Notes under the pieces: model-generated
What the model was told of the DNA's origin: nothing
What the model saw: the letters and a program-made list of their open reading frames with translations, nothing else
Database searches by the model: none
Assembly (NCBI RefSeq): GCF_015689175.1
Contig: NZ_CP065047.1
Coordinates: 620,001 to 684,000 of the forward strand
Length of the DNA stretch: 64,000 bases
Reading direction: 5' to 3'
From: Mycobacterium kubicae
GTDB lineage: Bacteria > Actinomycetota > Actinomycetes > Mycobacteriales > Mycobacteriaceae
Position numbers and translations under genes: made by a program
Shown here: in pieces, positions 35,144 to 45,978 of the stretch
Position numbering within the stretch: the stretch's first letter is position 1
Layout: each line of letters opens with the position of its first letter

Positions 35144-37017
35144 CTTCAGGAGACGGCGGGGGAGTGGAACGCGGTGATATCGGCATGCTCACGGCTGTGC
35201 CCGTCGCATCCCGGATAAACGGCAAGGTAGACGCTGACGTCGTCAGCCGGTTCGCGACGTGCTGCCGGGCTCTCGGCATCACCGTCTACGGACGGCAGCG
35301 TCCAGCTGACTTGACCGCCGCGCGATCGGGATTCCTGGCCCTCACCCGGGTCGCCAGCGACCAGTGCGACGCCTGGGTGGGATTGGCCGCCAGCGGCGAG
35401 CAGTCCTTACGCGTGCTCGAGGCGGTCTCCGCGACCACGGCGACCGCCGGTGTGTTGCAGCGCCACGTGGAACTGGCGCCCAACGCGTTGGGATTCCATT
35501 ACGACACCGGACTGTATCTGCGTTTCCGCGCCACCGGGCCCGACGACTTCCACCTCGCCTATGCGGCCGGGTTGGTGACCGCCGGCGAATATGCCAAGGC
35601 GCACAACATCATTGCCGCGATCGTCGGCCGCCGCCCGAGCTGGCGCGAAGCTCGTTGGCTTTCGGTCGTCGTCAACTACCGGGCCGAACGGTGGTCGGAC
35701 GTCGTCAAATTGCTCACGCCGATCGTCAACGATCCCGAACTGGACCCGTCCTTCTCTCACGCCGCCAAGATCGCGTTGGGGACCGCGCTGGCCCGCCTGG
35801 GCATGTTCGCTCCGGCATTGTCCTATCTCGAGGAACCCGAGGGTCCGGTGCCGGTCGCCGCGGTCGACGGGGCGTTGGCCAAAGCGCTGGTGCTGCGTGC
35901 GCACGTCGACGAAGAGGCGGCGGCCGAAGTGCTTCAAGACCTGTATGCCGCGCACCCGGAGAACGAGCAGATCGAACAGGCGCTGTCCGACACCAGCTTT
36001 GGCATCGTGACCACCACCGCCGGCCGGATCGAAGCCCGCACCGACCCATGGGACCCCACCACCGAGCCCAGCGCCGACGATTTCATCGATCCCGCGGCGC
36101 ACGAGCGCAAAGCCGTGCTGCTGCACGAGGCAGAACGTCAGCTCGCGGAATTCATCGGACTCGACGAGGTCAAGAATCAGGTTGCGCGCCTGAAGAGTTC
36201 GGTGGCCATGGAGTTGGTGCGCAAGCAGCGTGGCCTCACCGTCGCCCAGCGCACCCACCACCTCATCTTCGCCGGTCCGCCCGGGACCGGTAAGACCACC
36301 ATTGCCCGTGTCGTCGCCAAGATCTATTGCGGCCTAGGGCTTTTGAAGCGGGAGAACATCAGAGAGGTGCACCGCGCCGACCTGATCGGCCAGCACATCG
36401 GCGAGACCGAGGCCAAGACGAACGCGATCATCGACAGCGCGCTGGACGGCGTGCTGTTCCTCGACGAGGCCTACGCGTTGGTGGCTACCGGCGCCAAGAA
36501 CGACTTCGGACTGGTGGCCATCGACACCCTGCTGGCCCGCATGGAAAACGACCGCGACCGGTTGGTGGTGATCATCGCCGGTTATCGGGCCGACCTGGAC
36601 AAGTTCCTGGACACCAACGAAGGTCTGCGTTCGCGGTTCACCCGCAGCATCGACTTTCCGTCGTACGCGTCGCACGAACTGGTCGAGATCGCGCACAAGA
36701 TGGCCGAACAGCGCGACAGCGTGTTCGAACAGGAGGCCCTGGACCATCTGGAGGAGTTGTTCGCCAAGCTGGCCGCGGCAACGACACCGGATGCCAACGG
36801 CATAGCCCGGCGCAGCCTGGACATCGCCGGCAACGGCCGGTTTGTCCGCAACATCGTCGAGCGTTCCGAGGAAGAACGCGAATTCCGGCTGGACCACTCC
36901 GAGCACGCCGGTACCGGTGAGTTCACCGATGAAGAACTGATGACCATTACGGCCGAGGATGTGGGTAGATCGGTGGAGCCGCTGTTGCGTGGCCTTGGGC
37001 TTTCGGTGCCCGCATGA
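35134..37017 (+). CDS. eccA3: ESX-3 AAA+ ATPase EccA3
   Basis: Cytosolic ATPase of the type VII secretion system, thought to help release substrates from their chaperone. The 627-aa protein has an N-terminal TPR-like region (about 1-280) and a CbxX-type AAA+ domain with Walker A GPPGTGKTT near residue 380 and Walker B GVLFLDEAYAL near 439, sensor segment LRSRFTRSIDF. ATG at 35134 matches the known EccA3 N-terminus; AGGTGGA lies upstream. eccB3 starts on its stop (ATGA). Confidence 0.97.
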   Translation: MALTSGDGGGVERGDIGMLTAVPVASRINGKVDADVVSRFATCCRALGITVYGRQRPADLTAARSGFLALTRVASDQCDAWVGLAASGEQSLRVLEAVSATTATAGVLQRHVELAPNALGFHYDTGLYLRFRATGPDDFHLAYAAGLVTAGEYAKAHNIIAAIVGRRPSWREARWLSVVVNYRAERWSDVVKLLTPIVNDPELDPSFSHAAKIALGTALARLGMFAPALSYLEEPEGPVPVAAVDGALAKALVLRAHVDEEAAAEVLQDLYAAHPENEQIEQALSDTSFGIVTTTAGRIEARTDPWDPTTEPSADDFIDPAAHERKAVLLHEAERQLAEFIGLDEVKNQVARLKSSVAMELVRKQRGLTVAQRTHHLIFAGPPGTGKTTIARVVAKIYCGLGLLKRENIREVHRADLIGQHIGETEAKTNAIIDSALDGVLFLDEAYALVATGAKNDFGLVAIDTLLARMENDRDRLVVIIAGYRADLDKFLDTNEGLRSRFTRSIDFPSYASHELVEIAHKMAEQRDSVFEQEALDHLEELFAKLAAATTPDANGIARRSLDIAGNGRFVRNIVERSEEEREFRLDHSEHAGTGEFTDEELMTITAEDVGRSVEPLLRGLGLSVPA

Positions 37018-38624
37018 CCAACGACGACCAGGACCAGTGGGACGGAGCGCGGCGATCGTTCGCCTCCCGAACGCCGGTCAACGACAACCCCGACCAGGTG
37101 GTGTACCGCCGGGGTTTCGTCACTCGTCACCAGGTGACCGGTTGGCGATTCGTGATGCGCCGCATCGCATCCGGCATCGCCTTGCACGACACCCGCATGC
37201 TGGTCGACCCGCTGCGGACCCAATCACGTGCGGTGTTCATGGGTGTGCTGCTGCTGATCACCGGATTGATTGGCTGCTTTGTCTTTTCGCTTATCCGACC
37301 GAACGGGCAGGCCGGCAACAACGCCGTCCTGGCCGATCGGTCCACCGCCGCCCTGTACGTCCGCGTCGGTGACCAACTGCACCCGGTGCTCAACTTGACC
37401 TCGGCTCGCCTGATCGCCGGTCAACCGGTCAATCCGACGACGGTGAAAAGCGCTGAGCTGGACCGCTTTCCGCGGGGCAACCTGATCGGCATCCCAGGTG
37501 CGCCGGAGCGAATGGTGCAGAACACCGCGCGCGACGCCAACTGGACCGTCTGCGACGCCGTCAGCGGTACTGCGCAGGGCGCGCGTGGGGCCCACAGCAC
37601 CGGCGTCACGGTCATTGCCGGCCCGCTGGACAGCAGCGGCGCCCGCGCCGGCGCGCTGCAGACCGGGCAAGCGATCCTGGTGGACAACGGAAGTGGCAGT
37701 TGGCTGCTGTGGGACGGCAAACGCAGCCGAATCGACTTGGCAGATCACGCCATAACGAACGCCCTGGGCCTGGGCGCCGACGTGCCCGCGCCGCGGCCCG
37801 TTGCCGCCGGACTGTTCAACGCGATACCCGAAGCGCCGCCCCTGACGGTACCGGCGATCCCGAATGCCGGAAGCCCGGCCAGTTTTGCGGCGCCGGCGCC
37901 GATCGGGGCGGTGGTCGAGTCGTACTCCCTGAACGCCGGCAGCGCGCTGTACTACGCCGTGTTGCCCGATGGTCTGCAACCGATCTCCCCGGTGCTGGCC
38001 GCGATCCTGCGCAACGCCAATTCCTATGGGCTGCAACAGCCGCCGCGCCTGGGCGCTGACGAAATCGCCAAGCTGCCCGTCTCTCGCCTGCTGGATGCCA
38101 GTCGCTACCCGGCCCAGTCGGTGAAGCTGGTCGACGTGACGCGCGACCCGGTCTCGTGTGCCCACTGGACCAAGCCGTCCGGTGCGGCGACCAGCTCGCT
38201 GAGCCTGTTGTCCGGCTCGGCCCTGCCGGTGCCCGAGGAGCTGCGCACCGTCGATCTGGTCGGCGCCGGTACCAACGGCGTGGCCACCCGCGTCGCGTTG
38301 GCACCGGGAACCGGATACTTCGCGCAATCGGTCGGCGGCGGCCCGGCTGCACCAGCCACCGGGTCGCTGTTCTGGGTGTCCGACACCGGCGTGCGGTACG
38401 GCATCGACACCGAGTCCGACCAGGGGTCGGGGACCGGCGGTCACGGCAAAACCCTTGAGTCACTTGGCCTGCAATGGCCTCCCGTCGCCGTCCCGTGGTC
38501 GATGTTGTCGCAGTTCGCGCCCGGCCCGACATTGTCGCGCACCGACGCGCTGCTGGCGCACGACGGCCTTCCGCCCGACACCAAGCCCGGCCGTCCCGTA
38601 GCGGCCCAGGGGGAGCCCCGATGA
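37014..38624 (+). CDS. eccB3: ESX-3 core component EccB3
   Basis: Membrane protein of the ESX-3 core complex with a short cytosolic N-terminus ([16 protein letters not shown]), one membrane helix near residues 74-94, and a large periplasmic domain containing two Cys ([15 protein letters not shown]) likely to form a disulfide. The 536-aa length matches the family. ATGA overlaps link it to eccA3 and eccC3. Confidence 0.96.
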   Translation: MTNDDQDQWDGARRSFASRTPVNDNPDQVVYRRGFVTRHQVTGWRFVMRRIASGIALHDTRMLVDPLRTQSRAVFMGVLLLITGLIGCFVFSLIRPNGQAGNNAVLADRSTAALYVRVGDQLHPVLNLTSARLIAGQPVNPTTVKSAELDRFPRGNLIGIPGAPERMVQNTARDANWTVCDAVSGTAQGARGAHSTGVTVIAGPLDSSGARAGALQTGQAILVDNGSGSWLLWDGKRSRIDLADHAITNALGLGADVPAPRPVAAGLFNAIPEAPPLTVPAIPNAGSPASFAAPAPIGAVVESYSLNAGSALYYAVLPDGLQPISPVLAAILRNANSYGLQQPPRLGADEIAKLPVSRLLDASRYPAQSVKLVDVTRDPVSCAHWTKPSGAATSSLSLLSGSALPVPEELRTVDLVGAGTNGVATRVALAPGTGYFAQSVGGGPAAPATGSLFWVSDTGVRYGIDTESDQGSGTGGHGKTLESLGLQWPPVAVPWSMLSQFAPGPTLSRTDALLAHDGLPPDTKPGRPVAAQGEPR

Positions 38625-41600
38625 GCAGACTGATTTTCGAGGCTCGTCGGCGCCTGACGCCGCCGGCCACCCGCAAGGGCACCATCACCATCGAGGCGCC
38701 GCCCGAACTGCCGCGGGTGATTCCGCCGTCGCTGCTGCGCCGCGCGCTGCCCTATCTGATCGGGATCCTGATCGTGGGCATGATCGTCGCGCTGGTGGCC
38801 ACCGGCATGCGGCTGATCTCCCCGCAGACGCTGTTCTTCCCGTTCGTGCTGCTGCTGGCGGCCACGGCGCTCTACCGCGGTGACGGCAAGAAGATGCGTA
38901 CCGAGGAAGTCGACGCCGAACGTGCCGACTACCTGCGTTACCTGTCGGTGGTTCGCGACAACATCCGGGCCGCCGCCGCCGAACAACGCGCGGCCGCGCA
39001 GTGGTCGCATCCCGACCCCGCCGCCTTGGCCGCCGTGCCCGGGTCCCGGCGTCAATGGGAGCGCGACCCCCACGACCCCGACTTTCTGGTGGTCCGGGCC
39101 GGTCGCCACTCGGCACCGCTGACGACCGCGTTGCGGGTCAACGACACCGCTGACGAAGTCGATCTGGAACCGGTGTCGCACAGCGCATTACGCAGCCTGT
39201 TGGATGCCCAACGCACGGTGCGTGACGTGCCGACCGGTATCGACCTCGGCAAGGTCTCCCGCATCACCGTCCTGGGCGATGACGACGACGTGCGCGGCGC
39301 GCTGCGGGCCTGGATCGCTCAAGCGGTGACCTGGCACGACCCCACGGTCCTGGGCGTGGCCCTGGCCACCCGTGACGTCGAGCAGCCGGACTGGTCCTGG
39401 CTGAAGTGGTTGCCGCACGTCGACATCCCCGGACAGGTCGACGGTGTGGGCCCGGCCCGTTACCTGTCGGCCGACGCCGATGAGTTGGTGGGATTGCTCG
39501 GCTCGGCGCTGGAAGACCGCCCGGCGTTCACCGGCGGACCTGCGGATACGTTGCGCCACTTACTCATTGTCGTGGACGATCCCGATTACGACCTGAGCAC
39601 CTCGACGTTGGCGCTGGGCCGCGCGGGCGTGACCGTCATCCACCGCACCGCCACGGCGCCGCATCGCGAGCAGTACTCGGACCCCGAGAAGCCCATTCTG
39701 CGGATCGGCGGCGGAGCCATCGAGCGCTGGCAGACCGGTGGATGGCAGCCCTACATCGACGCTGCCGACCACCTCGGCGCCGACGAGGCGTCGCACCTGG
39801 CCCGCCGGCTCTCCCGGTGGGACTCCAACCCGACCCACACCGGATTGCGTTCGGCGGCCACGCGCGGCGCCAGTTTCACCACGCTGCACAACATCCCGGA
39901 CGCCTCGCACCTCGATGTGCCCACCCTGTGGGCGCCGCGCCGTCGCGATGACGAGTTGCGGGTGCCGATTGGCGTCACCGCCACCGGCGAACCGCTGATG
40001 TTCGACCTCAAGGACGAAGCCGAGGGCGGCATGGGACCGCACGGGCTGATGATCGGTATGACCGGATCCGGCAAGTCGCAGACGTTGATGTCGATTCTGT
40101 TGTCGCTGTTGACGACTCACTCGGCGGATCGGCTGATCGTCATCTACGCCGACTTCAAGGGTGAGGCGGGCGCCGACAGCTTCCGCAACTTCCCGCAAGT
40201 CGTCGCGGTCATCTCGAACATGGCCGAGAAGAAGTCACTGGCCGACCGGTTCGCCGACACCCTGCGCGGGGAGGTGGCCCGCCGCGAGATGGTGCTGCGC
40301 GAAGCCGGGCGCCGGGTGCAGGGCAGCGCGTTCAACTCGGTGACCGAATACGAGAACGCGATTGCCGCCGGGCACGATCTGCCTCCGATACCAACGCTTT
40401 TCGTGGTGGCCGACGAGTTCACCCTGATGTTGGCCGATCACCCGGAATATGCGGAGTTGTTCGACTACGTGGCCCGCAAGGGTCGCTCGTTCCGCATCCA
40501 CATCCTGTTCGCCTCGCAGACCCTCGACGTCGGCAAGATCAAAGACATCGACAAGAACACCTCCTACCGGATCGGTCTGAAGGTGGCCAGCCCCAGCGTG
40601 TCGCGCCAGATCATCGGGGTGGAGGACGCCTATCACATCGAGTCGGGCAAGGAACACAAGGGCGTCGGCTTCCTGGTCCCCGCGCCCGGTGCCACCCCGA
40701 TCAAGTTCCGCAGCACCTACGTCGACGGCATCTACGAGCCGCCGCAGACCGCCAAAGCCCTGGTGGTGCACTCGGTTCCGGAGCCGAAGCTGTTCACCGC
40801 CACCGCGGTGGAACCGGATCCGGGCATGGTGATTTCCGGCGGGGACGACGACGAGCCGGCCGGCCCGCCGCGCAAGCTCATCGCCACCATCGGCGAGCAG
40901 TTGGCCGGGTACGGACCCCGGGCGCCGCAGTTGTGGCTGCCGCCGCTGGACGAGCCGATCGCGCTGAGCGCGGTGCTGGCCCGCGCCGGGGTGCCGGCCC
41001 GCCACTGGCGCTGGCCGCTCGGTGAGATCGACCGGCCCTTCGAGATGCGCCGCGACCCGCTGATCTTCGATGCGACGTCGTCGGCCGGCAACATGGTGAT
41101 CCACGGTGGTCCCAAGTCCGGCAAATCGACTGCCCTGCAAACCTTCATCTTGTCCGCCGCGAGCCTGCACTCACCGCGCGAGGTCACCTTCTACTGCCTG
41201 GATTACGGCGGCGGACAGTTGCGCCCGCTCGAGGACCTGGCCCACGTCGGCAGTGTGGCCTCGGCGCTGGAGCCCGAACGCATCCGTCGTACCTTCGGCG
41301 AGCTGGAGCAGTTGCTGCTGTCCCGGCAGCAGCGCGAAGCCTTCCGCGACCGGCCCACCAACGGAAACGGCAACGGGTCGGCGCCGGACGACGGTTTCGG
41401 CGAAGTGTTCCTGGTCATCGACAACCTGTACGCCTTCGGCCGCGACAACACCGATCAATTCAACACCCGAAACCCGTTGCTGGGCAAGGTAACCGAGCTA
41501 GTCAACGTCGGTTTGGCGTACGGCATCCACGTCATCGTCACCACGCCCAGCTGGCTGGAGGTGCCGTTGGCGATGCGCGATGGACTCGGACTGCGCCTCG

Positions 41601-42613
41601 AGTTGAAGTTGCACGACGCCCGGGACAGCAACGTGCGAGTGGTGGGCGCCCTGCGCCGCCCCGCCGACGCGGTGCCGCATGACCAGCCGGGCCGCGGATT
41701 GACCATGGCCGCAGAGCATTTCCTGTTCGCCGCGCCCGACTTCAGCCAGGTGGCCGCGATCAACGCGCGGCACCCCGGAGTGTCCGCGCCGCCGGTGCGG
41801 CTACTGCCCACCAACCTCACCCCGGACGCGGTTGGTGCGCTGTACCGCGGGCCCGAACGAGTCGTCATCGGCCAACGCGAAGAAGACCTGGCGCCCGTGG
41901 TCCTCGACTTCGCCGACAACCCGTTGCTGATGGTGTTCGGAGACAGCAAGTCCGGCAAGACGACGCTGCTGCGTCACATCATCCGCACCATCCGGGAGAA
42001 CTCCACCGCCGAGCAGGTGGCGTTCACGGTGCTGGATCGCCGGCTACACCTGGTCGACGAGCCGCTGTTCTCGGACAACGAGTACACGGCCAACATCGAC
42101 CGGGTCATCCCGGCGATGCAGGGGCTGGCCAACCTCATCGAGTCGCGGCGCCCGCCGGCCGGGATGTCGGCGGCCGAACTGTCGCGGTGGAGCTATCAGG
42201 GCCACACTCACTACCTGATCATCGACGACGTCGACCAGATTCCGGATTCGGCCGCGATGAGCGGCCCCTTCGTGGGCCAGCGACCGTGGACACCGCTGAT
42301 CAACCTGCTGGCCCAAGCCGGCGACCTGGGGCTGCGGGTGATCGTCACCGGGCGGGCCACCGGTTCGGCGCACGGCATCATGACGAGCCCGTTGCTGCGC
42401 CGGCTGAACGACTTGCAGGCGACCACGTTGATGCTGTCGGGCAATCCGGCCGACAGCGGCAAGATCCGCGGCCAACGGTTCGGCCGGTTGCCGGCCGGGC
42501 GCGGGATTCTGCTGGGCGACAGCGATAGCCCGACTTACGTCCAATTGGTCAACCCGCTGGTGGGTGAGGCCGCATCATTTGGTGATACGCAACAGGGAGG
42601 AAGTTCATCATGA
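38621..42613 (+). CDS. eccC3: ESX-3 FtsK/SpoIIIE-type ATPase EccC3
   Basis: Motor ATPase of ESX-3. The 1,330-aa protein has two membrane helices (about 43-65 and 68-86) and three FtsK-type nucleotide-binding domains, with P-loops GMTGSGKSQ (near 479), GGPKSGKST (near 829) and GDSKSGKTT (near 1107). It recognises C-terminal export signals of Esx/PE substrates. It is fused in one chain, as usual for EccC3. The start on ATGA at 38621 excludes a longer frame lying inside eccB3. The PE gene begins on its stop. Confidence 0.97.
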   Translation: MSRLIFEARRRLTPPATRKGTITIEAPPELPRVIPPSLLRRALPYLIGILIVGMIVALVATGMRLISPQTLFFPFVLLLAATALYRGDGKKMRTEEVDAERADYLRYLSVVRDNIRAAAAEQRAAAQWSHPDPAALAAVPGSRRQWERDPHDPDFLVVRAGRHSAPLTTALRVNDTADEVDLEPVSHSALRSLLDAQRTVRDVPTGIDLGKVSRITVLGDDDDVRGALRAWIAQAVTWHDPTVLGVALATRDVEQPDWSWLKWLPHVDIPGQVDGVGPARYLSADADELVGLLGSALEDRPAFTGGPADTLRHLLIVVDDPDYDLSTSTLALGRAGVTVIHRTATAPHREQYSDPEKPILRIGGGAIERWQTGGWQPYIDAADHLGADEASHLARRLSRWDSNPTHTGLRSAATRGASFTTLHNIPDASHLDVPTLWAPRRRDDELRVPIGVTATGEPLMFDLKDEAEGGMGPHGLMIGMTGSGKSQTLMSILLSLLTTHSADRLIVIYADFKGEAGADSFRNFPQVVAVISNMAEKKSLADRFADTLRGEVARREMVLREAGRRVQGSAFNSVTEYENAIAAGHDLPPIPTLFVVADEFTLMLADHPEYAELFDYVARKGRSFRIHILFASQTLDVGKIKDIDKNTSYRIGLKVASPSVSRQIIGVEDAYHIESGKEHKGVGFLVPAPGATPIKFRSTYVDGIYEPPQTAKALVVHSVPEPKLFTATAVEPDPGMVISGGDDDEPAGPPRKLIATIGEQLAGYGPRAPQLWLPPLDEPIALSAVLARAGVPARHWRWPLGEIDRPFEMRRDPLIFDATSSAGNMVIHGGPKSGKSTALQTFILSAASLHSPREVTFYCLDYGGGQLRPLEDLAHVGSVASALEPERIRRTFGELEQLLLSRQQREAFRDRPTNGNGNGSAPDDGFGEVFLVIDNLYAFGRDNTDQFNTRNPLLGKVTELVNVGLAYGIHVIVTTPSWLEVPLAMRDGLGLRLELKLHDARDSNVRVVGALRRPADAVPHDQPGRGLTMAAEHFLFAAPDFSQVAAINARHPGVSAPPVRLLPTNLTPDAVGALYRGPERVVIGQREEDLAPVVLDFADNPLLMVFGDSKSGKTTLLRHIIRTIRENSTAEQVAFTVLDRRLHLVDEPLFSDNEYTANIDRVIPAMQGLANLIESRRPPAGMSAAELSRWSYQGHTHYLIIDDVDQIPDSAAMSGPFVGQRPWTPLINLLAQAGDLGLRVIVTGRATGSAHGIMTSPLLRRLNDLQATTLMLSGNPADSGKIRGQRFGRLPAGRGILLGDSDSPTYVQLVNPLVGEAASFGDTQQGGSSS

Positions 42614-42918
42614 CGTTGCGAGTGGTTCCGGAGGGATTGGCCTCGGCCAGCGCCGCGGTAGAGGCGCTGACGGCCCGGCTGGCGGCCGCACATGCCAGCG
42701 CCGCGCCGTTGATCACCGCGGTGGTGCCGCCCGCGGCGGACCCGGTGTCGCTGCAGACCGCGGCCGGGTTCAGCGCGCAGGGCCAGGAGCACGCCGCGGT
42801 CGCGGCTCAAGGCGTGGAGGAGCTGGGCCGCGCCGGGATCGGCGTGGGCGAATCGGGTGCCAGTTACCTCGCCGGTGACGCAGCGGCCGCCGCGACCTAC
42901 GGCATGGCCGGCGGCTGA
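42610..42918 (+). CDS. PE-family protein (PE5-like), without adjacent PPE
   Basis: A 102-aa PE protein consisting of the PE domain only. The N-terminus [14 protein letters not shown] has the Pro-Glu motif and SYLAGD near the C-terminus is a YxxxD secretion signal. It starts on the eccC3 stop (ATGA). In other ESX-3 loci PE5 is followed by PPE4, its partner; here only 70 bp separate it from esxG. It may pair with the PPE at 32337 or another PPE. Confidence 0.9.
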   Translation: MTLRVVPEGLASASAAVEALTARLAAAHASAAPLITAVVPPAADPVSLQTAAGFSAQGQEHAAVAAQGVEELGRAGIGVGESGASYLAGDAAAAATYGMAGG

Positions 42919-42988
42919 GGGGGGAGGGCCCAATAGTCAGCGACACGAGGATCCACACGAGTAATCGAATGAACGAAAGGGCAGTTCT

Positions 42989-43282
42989 ATGAGTCTTCTA
43001 GATGCACACATTCCCCAGTTGGTGGCGTCCGAGTCGGCCTTCGGCGCCAAGGCCGGATTGATGCGCCACACCATCGGTCAGGCTGAGCAGGCCGCGATGT
43101 CGGCGCAGGCTTTCCACCAGGGCGAGTCGTCGGCGGCCTTCCAGGCCGCGCACGCCCGCTTCGTGGAAGTAGCCGCCAAGGTCAACGCCCTGCTGGACAT
43201 CGCGCAGGCGAACTTGGGCGACGCCGCCGGCACCTATGTTGCCGCCGACTCCGCGGCCGCGTCCACCTACACCGGGTTCTGA
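42989..43282 (+). CDS. esxG: EsxG, WXG100-type secreted protein
   Basis: A 97-aa four-helix-bundle partner of EsxH, secreted by ESX-3. The turn has FHQGESS in place of W-x-G, as normal for EsxG, and the C-terminal YVAAD supplies the YxxxD signal. ATG at 42989 follows GAAAGGG. EsxG-EsxH is needed for mycobactin-dependent iron use in other mycobacteria. Confidence 0.96.
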   Translation: MSLLDAHIPQLVASESAFGAKAGLMRHTIGQAEQAAMSAQAFHQGESSAAFQAAHARFVEVAAKVNALLDIAQANLGDAAGTYVAADSAAASTYTGF

Positions 43283-43312
43283 TCCGGGCCGTTACGAACG
43301 AAAGGATTTCTG

Positions 43313-43603
43313 ATGTCCCAGATCATGTACAACTACCCGGCTATGCTGGCTCACGCGGGTGAAATGGCGGGCTACGCCGGCACCATGCAGGGCCTGGGTG
43401 CCGACATCTCCGCCGAGCAGGCCGCGCTGTCGAACGCCTGGCAGGGTGACACCGGTATGACCTACCAGGCCTGGCAGGGGCAGTGGAACCAGGCGATGGC
43501 GGATCTGGTGCGGGCCTACCAGTCGATGGCCAGCACCCACGAAGCCAACACCATGTCCATGATGGCTCGCGACCAGGCCGAAGCCGCTAAGTGGGGCGGC
43601 TAG
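43313..43603 (+). CDS. esxH: EsxH (TB10.4-type) WXG100 protein
   Basis: A 96-aa WXG100 protein with the canonical turn NAWQGDTG. It forms a heterodimer with EsxG. The His and Glu residues of HEANTMSMM match a stretch described as zinc-binding in the M. tuberculosis dimer. GAAAGGA lies before the ATG. It is 30 bp downstream of esxG and 8 bp before espG3. Confidence 0.96.
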   Translation: MSQIMYNYPAMLAHAGEMAGYAGTMQGLGADISAEQAALSNAWQGDTGMTYQAWQGQWNQAMADLVRAYQSMASTHEANTMSMMARDQAEAAKWGG

Positions 43604-43611
43604 CCGGCTCG

Positions 43612-44508
43612 ATGCGGTCCGAACCCAACGCCGTCGAGCTGACGGTCGATCACGCGTGGTTCATCGCGGAAACGGTTGGGGCGGGGAGTTTTCCATGGGT
43701 ATTGGCGATCACCCCGCCCTACTGCGATGCCGCGCAACGGGATTCGTTCCTCCAGCAGCAACGCGACGAACTGACCCAGATGGGTCTGATCTCGGCCGAC
43801 GGCGTCATCAATCCGGCGGTCGCCGGCTGGATCAAGGTCGTGTGCTTCCCCGATCGGTGGCTCGACCTGCGCTACCTGGGGCCCGCCTCGGCCCACGGCG
43901 CCCCTGATCTGCTGCGTGGCATAGTCGCGATGCGCGCCGGCGCCAGCACCGTGGTGGCCCTGCGCAGCGCGCAACTGATCACGTTCACCGCCATGGACAT
44001 CGACGACCCCAGGGCGCTGGTGCCGGTCCTCGGTGTCGGGTTGGCGCAACGCCCGCCGGCGCGGTTCGAGACCTTCAGCATGCCGACGCGGGTCGGCGCC
44101 AGGGCGGACGAGCGCCTGCGGTCCGGCGCGCCGCTCGCCGAGGTTCTCGAGTACCTGGGCATTCCGGAATCGGCTCGTCCGGTGGTGGACGCGGTGTTCA
44201 ACGGCCCGCGCAGCTACGTCGAGGTCGTGGCCGGCTGCAACCGCGACGGCCGGCACACCACCACAGAGGTGGGGATGAGCCTTGTCGACACCACCGCGGG
44301 CCGGATACTGGTCAGTCCGTCGAAAGCGTTTGATGGGGAATGGGTTTCGACGTTCGCCCCGGGTACTACGTTCGCGGTTGCCGTCGCCATCGAACAGCTG
44401 ACCGCGAACCTGCCCGGCGGGCACTGGTTCCCCGATCACCGGCTATCCCGAGACTTTTCCGCACCGCACTCCGAAGTACCCACCAGATCCCAAGTAGCAA
44501 CGAGATAG
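43612..44508 (+). CDS. espG3: ESX-3 chaperone EspG3
   Basis: Cytosolic chaperone that binds the tip of PPE proteins of PE-PPE pairs before ESX-3 export. The 298-aa protein starts [16 protein letters not shown]; the upstream in-frame ATG at 43591 lies inside esxH and is not used. Typical sequence: [14 protein letters not shown] and [18 protein letters not shown]. Its retention, though PPE4 is missing here, means that some PPE, perhaps the one at 32337, is still a client. Confidence 0.95.
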   Translation: MRSEPNAVELTVDHAWFIAETVGAGSFPWVLAITPPYCDAAQRDSFLQQQRDELTQMGLISADGVINPAVAGWIKVVCFPDRWLDLRYLGPASAHGAPDLLRGIVAMRAGASTVVALRSAQLITFTAMDIDDPRALVPVLGVGLAQRPPARFETFSMPTRVGARADERLRSGAPLAEVLEYLGIPESARPVVDAVFNGPRSYVEVVAGCNRDGRHTTTEVGMSLVDTTAGRILVSPSKAFDGEWVSTFAPGTTFAVAVAIEQLTANLPGGHWFPDHRLSRDFSAPHSEVPTRSQVATR

Positions 44509-44521
44509 AGAAGAGAGCACG

Positions 44522-44563
44522 ATGCACCAGCAAGGGTCCCAGCCGAATCTGAGGGTCCGATGA
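44522..44563 (+). CDS. 13-aa upstream ORF coupled to eccD3
   Basis: ATG at 44522, after GAAGAGAG, encodes MHQQGSQPNLRVR and stops on the eccD3 start (ATGA). It repeats the layout seen before the PPE and eccA3 genes. It may be a coupling leader or chance. Confidence 0.25.
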   Translation: MHQQGSQPNLRVR

Positions 44564-45978
44564 CGTCGGGCACCGTCATGCCGATCGTTCGCGTCGCCAT
44601 CCTCGCGGACAGCAGGTTGACGGAGATGGCTTTGCCCGCGGAGTTGCCGCTGCGTGAAATCCTGCCCGCGGTGCAACGTTTGGCGGCCCCGGCCGCGCAC
44701 AACGGTGACGCCGGCGACGCCGAGACCTCGGCCGTGCAGTTGAGCTTGGCGCCCATCGGTGGGGCACCGTTCAGCTTGGACGCGAGCCTGGACACGGTGG
44801 GCGTGGTCGACGGCGATCTGCTCGCGCTGCAGCCGGTGCCCAACGGGCCGGCCGCGCCGGGAATCGTCGAAGACATCGCCGACGCCGCCATGATCTTCTC
44901 CGCCTCCCGGCTCAAGCCGTGGGGTACCAGGCACATTCAGCGGTTCGCGCTGACCGCGGTGATCGCGGTCGTGCTGGTGGCGACCGGCCTGGCGGTCAGC
45001 TACCGGGCGGCCACGGGTGCGCTGGCCGGGCTGTTGGCGGCCGGCGCCATCGCGGTGGTCATCGCGGTAGCGGGGCTGCTGGTGACGGGTCGTTCACCGC
45101 GCGCTGGCCACGCGCTGACGATCGCCGCGCTGGCGCCCATCGCCGGCGCCTTGGCGCTGGCGGTACCTGGCAGGTTCGGGCCGGCGCAGGTGTTGCTCGC
45201 CGCAGCGGGCATCACCGCGTGGGCGGCGATCGCGCTGATCGTGCCCAGTGCTGAACGCGAACGCGTCGTCGCCTTCTTCACCGCGGTCGCGGTGCTCGGC
45301 GCCGGGCTGGCGTTGGCGGCCGGCGCCGAATTGCTGTGGCACCTGTCGCTGTTGAGCATCGGCTGTGGGTTGATCGTGGCGGCACTGCTGGTCACCATCC
45401 AGGCGCCGCAACTCTCGGCGCTGTGGGCGCGGTTCCCGTTGCCCGTCATTCCCGCTCCCGGGGATCCGACTCCCTCGGCTCCGTCGGTACGTGTGCTCGA
45501 AGACCTGCCGCGGCGGGTCCGGGTCAGCGATGCACACCAGAACGGGTTCATCGCGGCTGCGGTGCTACTCAGTGTGCTTGGCTCGGTGGCCATCGCCTGG
45601 CGTCCCGACGTGCTCAGCCTGCTCGGCTGGTACGTGGTGGCGGCCACGGCAGCCACCGCGACGTTGCGTGCCCGGGTGTGGGATTCGGCCACCTGCAAGG
45701 CGTGGTTGTTGGCCCAGCCCTTCCTGGTCGCCGGGATCCTGCTGGTGGTCTACACCGCGACGGCGCACTACGTCGCCGCTTTCGGCGCGGTGCTGGTGCT
45801 GACCGTGCTGGCGTTGGCGTGGATGGTGGTGTCGCTGAACCCGAACATCGCCTCACCGGAGAGCTATTCGTTGCCGCTGCGCCGGTTGCTGGGCTTTGTG
45901 GCCGCCGCGCTGGACGCGTCCCTGATCCCCGTCATGGCCTTCTTGGTCGGTCTGTTCGCCTGGGTCCTCAATCGATGA
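44560..45978 (+). CDS. eccD3: ESX-3 membrane channel component EccD3
   Basis: Polytopic membrane protein of the ESX-3 pore. An N-terminal ubiquitin-like domain (about residues 8-95) is followed by eleven hydrophobic helices to the C-terminus. The 472-aa length equals that of the M. tuberculosis protein as I recall. ATG at 44560 has GAGGG upstream; an ATG at 44578 (MPIVRVAILADS) is an alternative. mycP3 begins on its stop codon. Confidence 0.95.
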   Translation: MTSGTVMPIVRVAILADSRLTEMALPAELPLREILPAVQRLAAPAAHNGDAGDAETSAVQLSLAPIGGAPFSLDASLDTVGVVDGDLLALQPVPNGPAAPGIVEDIADAAMIFSASRLKPWGTRHIQRFALTAVIAVVLVATGLAVSYRAATGALAGLLAAGAIAVVIAVAGLLVTGRSPRAGHALTIAALAPIAGALALAVPGRFGPAQVLLAAAGITAWAAIALIVPSAERERVVAFFTAVAVLGAGLALAAGAELLWHLSLLSIGCGLIVAALLVTIQAPQLSALWARFPLPVIPAPGDPTPSAPSVRVLEDLPRRVRVSDAHQNGFIAAAVLLSVLGSVAIAWRPDVLSLLGWYVVAATAATATLRARVWDSATCKAWLLAQPFLVAGILLVVYTATAHYVAAFGAVLVLTVLALAWMVVSLNPNIASPESYSLPLRRLLGFVAAALDASLIPVMAFLVGLFAWVLNR

